Positions 27,884 to 38,458 of a stretch of DNA of 64,000 nucleotides are shown here, piece after piece (the stretch's first letter is position 1; each line of letters opens with the position of its first letter). Below the pieces are notes generated by a model, which was not told the origin of the DNA, searched no databases, and saw only the letters and a list, made by a program, of their open reading frames with translations. A program made the translations under genes and the position numbers. This DNA is from Camillea tinctor (Eukaryota; Ascomycota; Sordariomycetes; Xylariales; Xylariaceae), in the NCBI GenBank assembly GCA_022578605.1, contig MU394084.1, positions 124,001 to 188,000 on the forward strand, in the 5' to 3' direction.

Positions 27884-28002
27884 ACATACGACCATAGGAC
27901 TCAGAGAACTCGGCATCCCGTCCGCTCTGCCCTAGATAAACTGGGTACCGCCAGATTAGTAGTTGGGTCGGTGACGACCAGCGAATCCCTGGTGTTGTAT
28001 GT
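27884..28002 (+). rRNA. 5S ribosomal RNA gene (dispersed, somewhat divergent)
   Basis: The 119-base unit starts ACATACGACC and ends GGTGTTGTATGT, whose ends pair to form helix I. It carries conserved 5S blocks: CATCCCGTCCGCTCT (loop B/C region), TAGTAGTTGGGTCGGTGACG and ACCAGCGAATCCC (internal promoter and loop E region). A TATA box lies upstream and eight T follow directly as a Pol III terminator. Helix II seems imperfect: GGACTCAG opposite CTGGGTACC suggests a one-base deletion plus a C-to-T change. It may therefore be a variant or pseudogene copy, like the scattered 5S genes and pseudogenes known in Neurospora. The strand and limits are clear; whether it is expressed is not. Confidence 0.88.
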
Positions 28003-28009
28003 TTTTTTT
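28002..28009 (+). terminator. Pol III T-run terminator of 5S gene
   Basis: Eight consecutive T follow the 3' end of the 5S sequence, a standard RNA polymerase III terminator. The base at 28002 is shared with the 5S 3' end. Confidence 0.8.
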
Positions 28010-30939
28010 CTTCCCCTTTTTGTTTGTTTTTGTTTTACTTGATTTCCTTCTCATTAAATACTTTTTCTTTTCTATTTATGTCATAGAGTTCAGCAATAAT
28101 AGATGTTGTCTGACGATTTAGTCTGGACTCTGTAACGTTTTGAATTGGGTTCACCACTCCTTACCCCTTTTCCTCTTCCTAAAAGTCTGGTGGTGATTAA
28201 TTATTTTTAGTAGCCCACCATTAGCACAAGTCACTAAGTTTGTGCTTAAATTTATCTTTTTGTTCCATTCTAAAAATATTTCGAGCTAGCCAACATATGG
28301 TTTCTTGCTAAATTTAAAGTAGCGATATAGAAGAGACGCATGATCTGTGACGCCTCTTAAGAGAAAGGTTATAGGTCAGGCCGAACTGTGAATGTATGGT
28401 TACGAAGGGGCTATCACTGGCTGGGAATATCGCGTTAATCGCGTTAGTATTTTAGAAGCGCTCTTTGTTGTTGGAAGAGCTGGCGTCCACGTAGCACCAC
28501 ATTGTCGCTTTCACTCCGTCTATTGTGAAGTTGGTGTGGATATTGCGTTGGACTTAAATACGCGACGCGTCTGGTTAAAATGGACCGTGCACCGAATAGC
28601 AAGAATGACCGCATGTTCGAATCAATGTCACTTTTCAGGCCTTTTGGCATTGCAATAATTCTTTTCTTATCATTTACCACCCTGCAAAGACTATCATGTT
28701 TAATCAGGCTTCATTGAAAATCTGGATTAATGTCTTGGGGCTATATGAAGATACCACTGTAACCATACCTTAGCTTTTATACCGCAGGGGGATAATCACG
28801 AGCTAAGAAACCAACATCAACTATAATATGTATTGCTATACTATTTGAATCCACATTTTAGGGACTTACCATACTTTAATTACGTAGGATAACTAAAGAT
28901 GAGAATTGGGAGTATCTTATAATTACCATTCGCTCTACTTGAAAAACTCAAAGCATTTTCCGCTACGCGATGCCTTGAATAGGGAGACGCGTCATGATGT
29001 CTGCGTGCAGAGCGGGGGGTTTCGTGTCTATGTTTAATTAGAGCCCATTCTTCTGACACAATCAAGCCTAAGATGTATCTGATGTCCAATAACAGTACAG
29101 CACGGTAAAAATTGGATCAGGCACGGGAACCTCGTGGTTGACTTGATGAAATTGCTACACCCAGCCAGGGGGTGACTATATAATACAGGAATTGGGCCAC
29201 AATGACCACTTGGTCATTGTGAGAATCTTTTGGTCTCATGGTGTAATGGGTTGACCAACACTTGTTGTAACAGAAATTAAGGCGCCACTTCGGGAGAAAC
29301 TACAAGCTTCCTCATCCACTCATATGTGTCTCGAATCAGTTTGATTTTACTAGAAGATTTGCGTCAGGAGTTGTACCGAAGACGGTAATCTGTTCTGGGA
29401 AGTAACCCTTCGGGGATTAGTTCTACAGCTGTAAGTATTTGCATATAGTTTTGAGCTCGTTGTGGAAACCGAAGATGATCTGACCACCGTCAACGCACCC
29501 TTCGCTCTGATTTTCGCCGGAATACGGGCTAGGAGAAGAGGTTAATGAATGTCGGGGTCTGGATATCATGGGTAATTGGTGTGGTGTCCCGGACACGCCG
29601 GGGTGCTGCAGGACGAAGAATACGATTTATTCGTTGGAAATGTCTTGAAATGTTTCCAATACGGCTTATTAGCAAGTTGGAATCCAAGCTAGAACTTAGT
29701 GCTGATGACGTCTAATGTGACTTTCTAGCGTTCTTCATTCCATGCATGTAGGGTCTTCTTTAATGGATAAGACTTTTATGGGGGAGAGTGACTTGTTTTC
29801 TTACTAGCGTTGATCTAACGGAATATAAGGCATTGTGAACATTGGAGTAATAGTTACCAGGATGATTATACGGGATATTGGGTAAGCTAACGCTTATTGG
29901 TGTTGACGATGAAAAGCAATGTTCGCCTAGCCTCACAGCCTTAATGGTCAATTCGGATACTGGTCTTTATAGAGAGTCATAACAGAATTCGGCCATAGTC
30001 GTTGTGGATTAATGCATGATTTACTTTATTTGAGAATGAAGTCGCACTTGACTATGATCTAGGTATTGCTTTGTGAGATTTGTGTATCAACGGGAACTGG
30101 TGATGTAACACATGGCTGCGAGGAAAGAGAGATACAGGGAGTCTCACTGACAGTGAGAGAGACCAGGGCACATATATAATAAGATGATCGAAATTTGATG
30201 TAAAAGGGTAGCTATAGCCTTGGAGACTAATACTTTGTATACAGAACCTTGGTCTCTCATTAGAAGTGTCAGGATTGATTTTTAAAACTATCTCTGGCAT
30301 CTCACTTCAAAAATATCTGCAAATAAGCGTGAAGAGGCCTGCTATTCGGGAAATCACTAGGTGTATGGTTGCGCCGAATGAATCAGTAATGTTTCCTAAC
30401 CGTATAACTAATGTATGTATGTCGTGAAAATAAAAACAAAGGACTATGGGAAGGAACATGCTTCTTTCTCCAAAGAAAAAGAAAAAGAAAAGGAATAAGG
30501 GGTGACATTTATGACCTAGGTAACACTACTTATAAGGACGGTTGCCACAACAGGGAAATCTGCTAAGGAATAGTCGCTCTTTGCCTTGTTTAAGGAAGTA
30601 TTTTTGAGTAACGGCGGTAGAACTTCAAACCCCTATCTCGGCTTTTGAACATCTCTCTGATTCGCTACTACCCAAGTTGATATCACTACGTCTTATAGTC
30701 GCATTGTGGGATATCTGCATGAGAATTGAAGGATACTACGGCTTTTTGTGCTGTCACACAGTATGAGGTATAACAGACATTATAGGTATGGACTATTTAA
30801 CAGGCTTGCTCGAATATGCCTTTAAAGTATAAAGATAGCTCTTTTCGTCCAGCTAGGACGTAAGGCGAGAATAGAAAATTTAAAAATACTAGAAAAAGGA
30901 TATATACTCACAATCTTGGCCTATCACCCCTCAAAAATC
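28010..30939. other. Intergenic stretch upstream of terpene synthase A
   Basis: No gene can be supported. Short frames (28392-28658, 28880-29089, 30052-30300) are unrelated to any family I know. The stretch contains one copy of a dispersed repeat (29168-29272), listed separately, and a GAAAAA run near 30473-30492. Confidence 0.5.
29168..29272 (+). repeat. Dispersed repeat copy 1, hairpin plus tRNA-like segment
   Basis: This ~105-base stretch is similar along its length to 60735-60844. It contains a perfect inverted repeat, CACAATGACCA and TGGTCATTGTG (29198-29221, 2-nt loop), followed by GGTCTCATGGTGTAATGG, which resembles the 5' half (acceptor/D-arm, A box) of a fungal tRNA, and it ends near TTGTTGTAACA. 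No T-arm or B box follows, so it is not a tRNA gene. It could be a solo LTR-like piece or a small tRNA-derived element. Confidence 0.7.
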
Positions 30940-32847
30940 ATGGCTCAACCAATATCTTCTTCTACCATCACTGTAAACAGTGACATAGCAAGTCAAAATC
31001 CTGAACTCACTGGGATGAAGCCTGGGGAGACCTCTAGGAAGCAACTTATGGCCTTCATGAGAGGCACTAAAATTATGATCCCTGACTACCAGCCGCTTCT
31101 GAGCCATTGGCCTGCTAGGGAGAACAAGGGCACTGCTGAGTTGCGAGAAAGAGTCCACGAATGGCTTGAATCGTGATACTTTTCCTCTGCCCTTCCACTC
31201 TTCGAGATAGAAGCATCTCGGCTGACTGGCTCCCCTAGAACGTTCAGCTCCTCAGAAGACGCGAAACGCCTCAACTGGCTTAAGAAATCTGTGATTTACT
31301 TATTTCCCGCTCGCTGGTGCCCACACGCCCGCTTCGAGGCCCTGCTTGTGATAACACACATGATGTACTGGGTAAGTAGATATAGCTATAAGTACCTCCC
31401 ATATCTGGGGCCTATACACACGCATGAGAAAAATGTTATTTCGCTAATGAGATGACCAGCTCTTCGCATGGGACGATGGTTCGGTTCCCAACCCTACGTT
31501 GTTTCCCTTTAGAGCTTATCAAGATATATCCTTGTCTTCTAAAGAAGACGTAAGAAAAGAGAAGATAGAAACTATGTAGCTGAAGATGACTAACTGGACG
31601 AAACGTGCCTGTAGAAACGGACTCAGCCGAGTTCTCCTCCATAATCGAGAGCTTGGAGCGCTCATCCGCCTTCCGGGACGAATCCATACGCTACGTGGAA
31701 GCTGTGTTGTGCTCATCGTCTGCAGAAGTTGACCCCGAGAGCATCTCGAGCAACCATTTCATAACGTTTTTCAGGCCCATAGGAGAGGCCGTGAAGGCGA
31801 ACTATACAGAGGGTGAGTTTGGCTTCTATTACTCGGGGGCGCCGCCCACAGGAACTGAGATGAAGAAAACTGATTATTCCGGCTCGCAGACCAGACGCAA
31901 TCCTTCCTGCGGGAGGTGAAGCTCTACATGCAAACGACCGGGGAAGAGCACCGAAACCAGATGACACGGGACCTTCCAACGGTTGATCAATACTTAGAGA
32001 TGCGGATGGGTTCGAGCGGCGTGGGGATATGCCTCGCTCTCAACGAGTATGTGTTTATCGTCCTGCCCCCCAATCAAGCAACCTTAATACCTTTCATTTC
32101 AGCACATTCCACTGTTTGATTAGAATCGGAAGCCACACAACAAAAAAAAAGTAACAACTAATTTTTTCCCCTCACAGATATGGCCTAGACATCCAGCTCC
32201 CGCGCGAAGTCCTACAAAGCGAGCCCATGCGGATCATCTGGCACGAGACCAACATGATCACAGCGATGTGCGAAGACCCCCCCGGCGCCTTTTCCAAGAA
32301 AGGGAGAACTGACAAGTTCCTTACTTACAGAATGAACGACGTATACTCCATCAAGAAAGAACTAGTCTGTCACCTCCCCCTCAAGAAAAGCATAACAACT
32401 CACCCCCCATGCGCAGGACCAGAACCAAGTCGACACGCTCATCCCCCTGCTAACCCTGTCCCTCGGGTCCGCGGGGCGCGCGCTCGACGCCGCGACCGCC
32501 ATGGTGCGGTCGTCGATCGGGCGGTTCGACGCGGCGGAGCGGGCGCTGCTGGGCCTGTTTGCGGGGCGCGAGGATGTACGGCGGTACGTGGACAGCTGCA
32601 AGTGCATGTGCACGGGGAACATGAACTGGAGGCAAGTCCTTTCCTACTACCTCCCTACCTATTTAAGAGGTAATTTACAAAGTAAGGGGGGGAAGGGGGT
32701 TGTTGGATGAATCGCGGAAAAGGAAGGGGAAAGGGAGAGAAATAAAATGAAACTAAGTTGGACTAATATTGGGGTTGTAGCTTGCATTCGGGACGATACA
32801 AGCTCCGTGTCGACGCGACAAGTGGAGGGGCTTATGTCACGCTTTGA
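30940..32847 (+). CDS. Class I terpene synthase A, nine exons, 381 aa
   Basis: Probably ionises farnesyl diphosphate and cyclises it to a sesquiterpene; the product is unknown. Exons: 30940-31172, 31239-31371, 31460-31478, 31615-31812, 31890-32046, 32178-32267, 32331-32364, 32417-32631, 32781-32847. All joins keep frame and total 382 codons. Residues 127-131 are the Asp-rich motif DDETD; 279-287 are the NSE/DTE metal motif NDVYSIKKE; 365-366 are the conserved Arg-Tyr near the C-terminus. The 149-nt last intron uses a GC donor (GCAAGT...GTAG) with branch GACTAAT; skipping it would lose the Arg-Tyr. Intron 1 (66 nt, CTGAC branch) removes the only in-frame TGA. Intron 3 has a weak GTTCGG donor but is fixed by the motif and by the same junction in terpene synthase B. 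The length is normal for the family. The exact cyclase class cannot be read from sequence. Confidence 0.88.
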
Positions 32848-33531
32848 GAGGGTCCCGACGGTATGGGCGGTTCTGGTTCGATGGCGTGTGGGTATGGTGA
32901 CGACGATAACGATGAACTCTGGATGCTATGGCTTATGATTGTGGGATTTAAAATCGGATGCTAGGCGGAGGGACTATAGGTATCCATCCATTCCTTCAAC
33001 TGCTTGGGTTTGCGGCTACCCCTTTAGTTTTACAAAGTTGGTGACAATATCCGCAAGGGGCTTGGAGATCATATTCAGTGTGGTTCTGCTCGGCACGTGA
33101 TATATATATATATTGCACTTGGGAGAGGAAAAGTTCAACTTATACCTGGAGATATACTCTACGCTCCTATTTAGAAATTAGACGAGTTGCTGCTCCCTAC
33201 CTTTTTTCTCTGTCTTAGCGGCAGACCTAAATTGATGTCACTAGTGATGCAAAAAAAAAAAAAAAAGGTTGACTTTGTCCATATATCAAAAAATGAGTGT
33301 GACCGGGGATATGTTATTATTTCCCCGGATTCCATCGTCGGCTTATACGTATATACATAACATTCATTACTAATAATTCGTGTACAGTTAGTTGGTAGTA
33401 GTGATGATTATAATAACGGCAGCGATATCCCAGTTCCTCGTGTGTCCTGTTTCCCTTTCATTATTTCCCAGCTCAGTCGTATTACTTGGTTATCGGTAGC
33501 CTCGCTTTCCCTCGTTCCGTTCCTTTCCCCT

Positions 33532-34263
33532 CTACTGGGAGATCTCTTCTATGCCTAGGTTCACGGGTTGGCACGTGGGGTTGCGTGGGGGGTCGGTGAA
33601 GACCCAGGCGATGGACTGGTACCAGTAGCCACCGGTGTATTGGTAGCACAGGTGGAAGTTGGTCAGGTTGCCCAAGGTGGTCTGGACTTGCGGCCGGGTC
33701 TCGGTGAATTGCGAGTCGTCGTAACCGCCGGCGATGTAGAAGGTGCCATTGTCCGGGTGGAAGTAAAGGCTCGTGCCGTCGTAAGGGGCTCCGGGCTGGA
33801 ATAGACCTAGGGCTACGTTGCTGCCCCAACTCGGGTAGAAAGACAGGGGCTCGGGCACCGTGTCCGTGCCGTTGGAGCCGGTGAATGATAGAAGCCAGGT
33901 GAGGTATCCTGGTTGCTGGGGCTCGCCCGTTTCCGAGTTGAAGGACGAGTAGTTGTAGTAGAACTCGTACGATGAGCCACTGACGGGACCGGTTGTGTAG
34001 CAGAGACCTTCAATGGCTGCACCGGCATGGCATGCACCAGCGTAACCTGAATAGAATAGTTAGCGGGTCATTCGAAAATTGAGGAGTTGAGCGTTGGGAA
34101 TTGGGAATTGGGGATTCAGAATTGGATGTAGTGTATTATACTGACCATCAATTGAGCTGTTCGTCTTGCCGGTGATGTGTATGGCAAATGGGCCCGTGAC
34201 GTTGGCAGCGGTGGCCGTTGCGGCCCAAGCGGCGAGAAGCGAGAGCTTGGATAGCAATCCCAT
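33532..34263 (-). CDS. Small secreted protein, two exons, 210 aa
   Basis: On the minus strand, exon 1 is 34263-34146 and exon 2 is 34046-33532. The 99-nt intron has a GTCAGT donor, a GCTAACT branch site and a TTCAG acceptor, phase 1. The protein begins with a clear signal peptide (MGLLSKLSLLAAWAATATA, cleavage probably after residue 19-20). The mature part has about six Asn-X-Ser/Thr sites, four cysteines (two disulfides possible) and many Tyr/Gly, with no membrane segment, so it is probably exported to the wall or medium. Its end (TNFHLCYQY ... WVFTDPPRNPTCQPV) resembles a fungal secreted domain of unknown function (I think DUF7907), recalled from memory. A role as a cell-wall or effector-type protein would be guesswork. 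It is convergent with terpene synthase A. Confidence 0.85.
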
Positions 34264-37200
34264 CTTTATATGAAGCTTGTAATTAGATATTAGATTATGC
34301 TAGGTAGGGTAAAGCTGGGGAAGATTGGTGAGCGGGAAACTAAGCGATAGACAAAAAGATGAGCGAAAGGATGAGGAATGAGAGATGAAAGGGGATATCG
34401 TCTTCTTTATGTACGAAGTACATTACACTAGGTTAGGTTACTAGCTTTAGCTGCTTCTGCTTTTTAGTGGAGGATGAGGGGGTGAAAAGGGATAATTTCA
34501 TAAATGACTTTATTGCCCCGTTAAAAAAAAAACAAAAGCAAGTAGCCTAACATCCGTTTTTTTTTTTTTCATTCGTTGTCGATCCCTACGCTATCCGGGT
34601 ATCTATGTACATATCCTATGTACATATCCTAAGTATCTATCTACACTACTTACTACTACTTCTATTCTCGGTTGTAGCCGGAGCAATCACACCGACTTGG
34701 ATTTTGATAAGTTATTAAAGTAGTAATGGCATCATCGTATTATTATGGCATGGAATACGTTGTGTAGTATTCTGCATGGATATGTTCTTGTTCGTTTAAG
34801 CTTATGTGTTGTGTGGATGTTGTTGTCGTTGTTATTCTCATTATAGTAAATAAGACAGATGCATGCATGTCTTGATTCCATGCCATGTCAAAAAAGGGAA
34901 AAGCAAAAAGAAACGAGAAAATATGATTAGCTGTCAGACATTGGGTAACATGCTAAGTTGTACTGTACCCGTGTTAGCATATTTAAACATCTAACCTATG
35001 ATGATGATTGATGGGTGATCATCTTTTGTTTTGTAAGGCAAATGCTCAAGACTCAAGTGATTCGCAGCTCGTATATGCAACTTCTCCGGTAGAGATTGGT
35101 GTGCTTCCCGTGCGGGGTAATTGATACACTATGTACATAGGATATAACATCCTTCTCTTATATACTACAATAGTAAAGTAGGTAACTGTAGATATCTCCG
35201 AATTGTAAACTTATATACATGTAGTAATATTTGGTACATACCTCTGTTTACATATTGCAGCTTACACACGCTTTTCTCGTATTATGCTGGTCGTTTACCC
35301 AAATACTTAAAAAAATAAAGAAGAGCAATGAAAAGACAAAAAAAAAAAAAAAGAAGGACTGGCTATGGCGAGTATGGGAAATCAACTATGAGCCACCCCC
35401 CCTAAACAGCAAAGCTGGCGGTCGAGGTTAAGCGAAAGTCTGTAGCACCGTTACCAGCAACCCAGTGCCAGTGGACAGCGCTTTGCGATAAGCTGCCTAG
35501 TGTAGTATAGTAATAAGTTTAAGCGGCGAAACCACCAAACGGCGGTAGGTACCCACGTCACTGGTTTCCGGATCGGGCAGTTTAGCTGCATTGGACCGTG
35601 CGAGCGAGATTGCGATCGATATGTATGACATAATATGGGGAAAATACTTACCTTTAACTAGCTACATGTACTTAATCTTAGTAAATACTTACCTAGAACA
35701 AAAGAAGAGTAGAAGAAAAGCAAGAGATGGGAGAAGGACCTACATAACGGTGATCAGTTAACGTGAGGAAAAATACGCATGGGTTATGGCTGGTCCCGTC
35801 TGTAGATCAATGGGTAGGAGTTGAAGAGATCGACAAGTCTAGGTCGAGCATAGTGGATACTAGCCTGGAAGTCTACCGCCCACGGATCCATCGGCACTAA
35901 CACATGAACCTAACTAATAATAGAAAATTGTTGAATATATACCGAATCCGTTCATAATCCTCTTCCTTTATTTCTCTTTGATCTAATACGTAATTGAGTG
36001 CACTGCCAACTCCACGACATGAAGGCATTCGCAACAATTCACTTGTCATGCGATAAAAAAAATACTCTTACACAAGCCCTCCCCTCCCCTCGTATCTAAG
36101 TTAGGTGAATAGATTAAACAGGTGATTCGGGTTTAACGTCATGTGGAAATAATTCGGCATGGGTTTCTCGTGCGCGCTCAGACTGTCAGATTGGAAAGTG
36201 TAGCTGCTCCGTAGCTGAAATCAATGCTAAAAATGATCACCTGCTATTTTGCCCATAACGTACGAGGCGGAGGGTTAGGTAACAGCGTAGGTAGATGGGT
36301 GGGTAGTAGCAGAACTTACATGTCCTACTATGAAGGTGGCCATCCCGAGGTCTAATCTAACTGCTTCTGATGCTGTCACATTCTCTGAGAATTTTCTACA
36401 ATATATTGGCTCGTAATGCTTATGCCGTCCTCCCGTGAATTGATTTGTGTATTATTCTTCTTGATTCCCCGTGTCGGCTTTTGCTATGCGCATACCTCGA
36501 CATCTTCGGAGTTTAATGTCCACCTAATTGGTAGGTGGTATATGACTATTTTGCGTTCAGTTGGTACTATCTTATAGGCTATGTGCCGCCTACTCTACCA
36601 CGATGAGAAAATTGATATATAACATCGTACTAACAATGCGAAGGCCATGCGTCCTAGCCTCATGCCGACCATCCTTTCAAGTCCCATAGCCTATTTCGTT
36701 GGCACTTGACTTGTCTACTGCCTTCGTGGGGTTGTAGCGAGCTACAATCATTGCCATTTTCCCCTTTTGGAAATTTGATTACGCCGTTATGATAAGTAGC
36801 CAACAACGGCCGTGCAACTTCTGCCAATACCTCAGCCACGATTTTGGAATAAAATAATGGCCAGAGACCATTGCCTAAGAAACTTTATCAAGGCTATTTT
36901 CTACCCGCAGCGTATGGCCGTACCAAGAGCGCTTGACAACATGCATCATGGACTTCGGAATTTCTTATATAGGAAAAAAGAATAACCATTTCTTGTGGAT
37001 TCTTGAATGATGAGTAAAGTAAAAGAGAGCTTGAGTAGGTGATTGGAAAATATAGGGGACCGATCATAGGATAACATGGTCCCAACATTTTCCCTTGAAG
37101 TCGATATCGATAGTAATATCGATAATACCCACCCCTTTTCATTTTGATTCATAGTTGAGTTGGGCAAATTAAATAAAGGGATTATGGTAACCTATGACAA

Positions 37201-37555
37201 TACACCAATTGTATTTAGTGAATAGTTATGGCAACTTATGTGTTGCTAGAGACAATGTGTTTGTTTGTTAGTTATACGTGTAATGACGCGAAAAAAAAAA
37301 CCTCCACGACATTTAATTGAGGGCACAATCATCACCCACGCAACTGTATCATCCCCTAAATTATTCCCTAAATTAGCGGGTTGGGTTGATATATGGGTTG
37401 ATATAAATTGCGGCGTAAAAGAGGGAGCTACAGACTTTCCTCCCGTACAACACACTAAATTTGTCTGCAAGTCAATTTACTTCGATGGGCATTATCTTGG
37501 TGCACATTGTCTTCAAGTCCCACCAACAGCAAGTCACTATCGATATTCCACAACC
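34264..37555. other. Intergenic, 3.3 kb, no gene seen
   Basis: This probably holds divergent promoters for the secreted protein (left) and the SDR gene (right). It contains T and A runs, a TATCCTATGTACA direct duplication near 34607-34630 and ACTTACCT motifs. The frame open upstream of 37556 reads through AT-rich, non-protein-like sequence. Confidence 0.5.
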
Positions 37556-38458
37556 ATGTCGATCCTCGCTAAGCTTGGCCTCTTGTTCGTCCTCCGTGGT
37601 CTCTACGAGGTAGCCTGGTTCCTCTGGGCTTTCTTCTGGAGAACCTCAACTATTCGATCCTACCTTCAAACCAAAGACGGCAACAGACCTTGGGCTTTGG
37701 TAACGAATGCTGCCGAGGGTATCGGCAAGGGCTTCGCAGACAAGCTCGCTTGGATGGGATTCGACATCGTCCTCCACGACCGCGATCCGTATAAACTCGC
37801 GCGTACGCGAGCCTACCTGGAGAAGAAGTTCCCGCAAACCAGATTCCGTACTATCATCGTCAACTGGCAGCTCTGCGCGGACGGCCATCATGCCTCGTTC
37901 TCCGAGATCCAGAATGTTGTCAAAGACATCAATCTTAAGGTTCTCATCAACAGCCCTGTCAACGATACATCTGAAGAATACGGCCCCTTTGATTGGTATT
38001 CGCCCAAGCACATAGCCGACAAGATTGTGTCGCTGGCTGTGTTCCCCACCCAAGTCTCGTCTGTCCTGATAAGAGAATTACTACGCAGCGGACCGAGCCT
38101 AATCATCAATGTCGTTTCCACGATGCAGTTCGGCCTTCCTATGCGCACATCTAGCATGGCCTTTCTCATGGGTTCAACAGCGGAGCTTGCGCTTGAGAGC
38201 AGAGCCATGAGACGAGACGTTGAGGTGTTGGGTGTCAGAGCAGGCCAGGTGGCGCTAGACGACAACGGAAGTATTCTATGCCCCGGGGTGGAAACATTTG
38301 TCGACGCTGCGCTTGGGATGGTCGGCTGTGGACGCGTGATGGTGACCCCGTACTGGATATATGTGCTCCAAGGCTGGGTGGCGAGTCTGATCCCGGAGTT
38401 TTTAAGAGATATCATTAGTGTCGATCTGATGAGGGAGGAGTACAGAAAGAACCGTTAA
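37556..38458 (+). CDS. SDR-family protein, KAR/17beta-HSD12-like, catalytic residues missing
   Basis: Single exon, 300 residues. I chose the ATG at 37556 because the protein becomes SDR-like there; the open frame extends 97 codons upstream but looks non-coding. Residues 8-28 form a hydrophobic N-terminal anchor, as in ER-bound 3-ketoacyl-CoA reductases (KAR, 17beta-HSD type 12). A Rossmann nucleotide motif follows (TNAAEGIG, 50-57; TGxxxGIG in typical members, with Asn for the second position). LKVLINSPVN (127-136) stands where the family's NNVG motif is. The catalytic Ser may be Ser188 (NVVSTM), but no Tyr or Lys occurs between 189 and 215, where the YxxxK pair should be. It is therefore probably not a normal reductase; it may bind NADP(H) or be a pseudoenzyme. 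About 4.7 kb downstream of terpene synthase A. Confidence 0.85.
   Translation: MSILAKLGLLFVLRGLYEVAWFLWAFFWRTSTIRSYLQTKDGNRPWALVTNAAEGIGKGFADKLAWMGFDIVLHDRDPYKLARTRAYLEKKFPQTRFRTIIVNWQLCADGHHASFSEIQNVVKDINLKVLINSPVNDTSEEYGPFDWYSPKHIADKIVSLAVFPTQVSSVLIRELLRSGPSLIINVVSTMQFGLPMRTSSMAFLMGSTAELALESRAMRRDVEVLGVRAGQVALDDNGSILCPGVETFVDAALGMVGCGRVMVTPYWIYVLQGWVASLIPEFLRDIISVDLMREEYRKNR

Noticed and set aside
29231..29272. tRNA gene in the dispersed repeat
   Set aside because: Only the 5' half resembles a tRNA; no T-arm or B box follows.
31174..31176. In-frame TGA that would make terpene synthase A a pseudogene
   Set aside because: A 66-nt intron (31173-31238, GTGATA donor, CTGAC branch, CCTAG acceptor) removes it in frame, at the same place and phase as an intron in terpene synthase B.
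32047..32052. A later donor (GTTTAT at 32053) for the fifth intron of terpene synthase A
   Set aside because: GTATGT at 32047 is a far better donor, keeps the conserved Glu-Tyr, and matches GTACGT at the same position in terpene synthase B.
37265..37555. N-terminal extension of the SDR protein
   Set aside because: The sequence is not protein-like, and the hydrophobic anchor typical of the family begins at the ATG at 37556.
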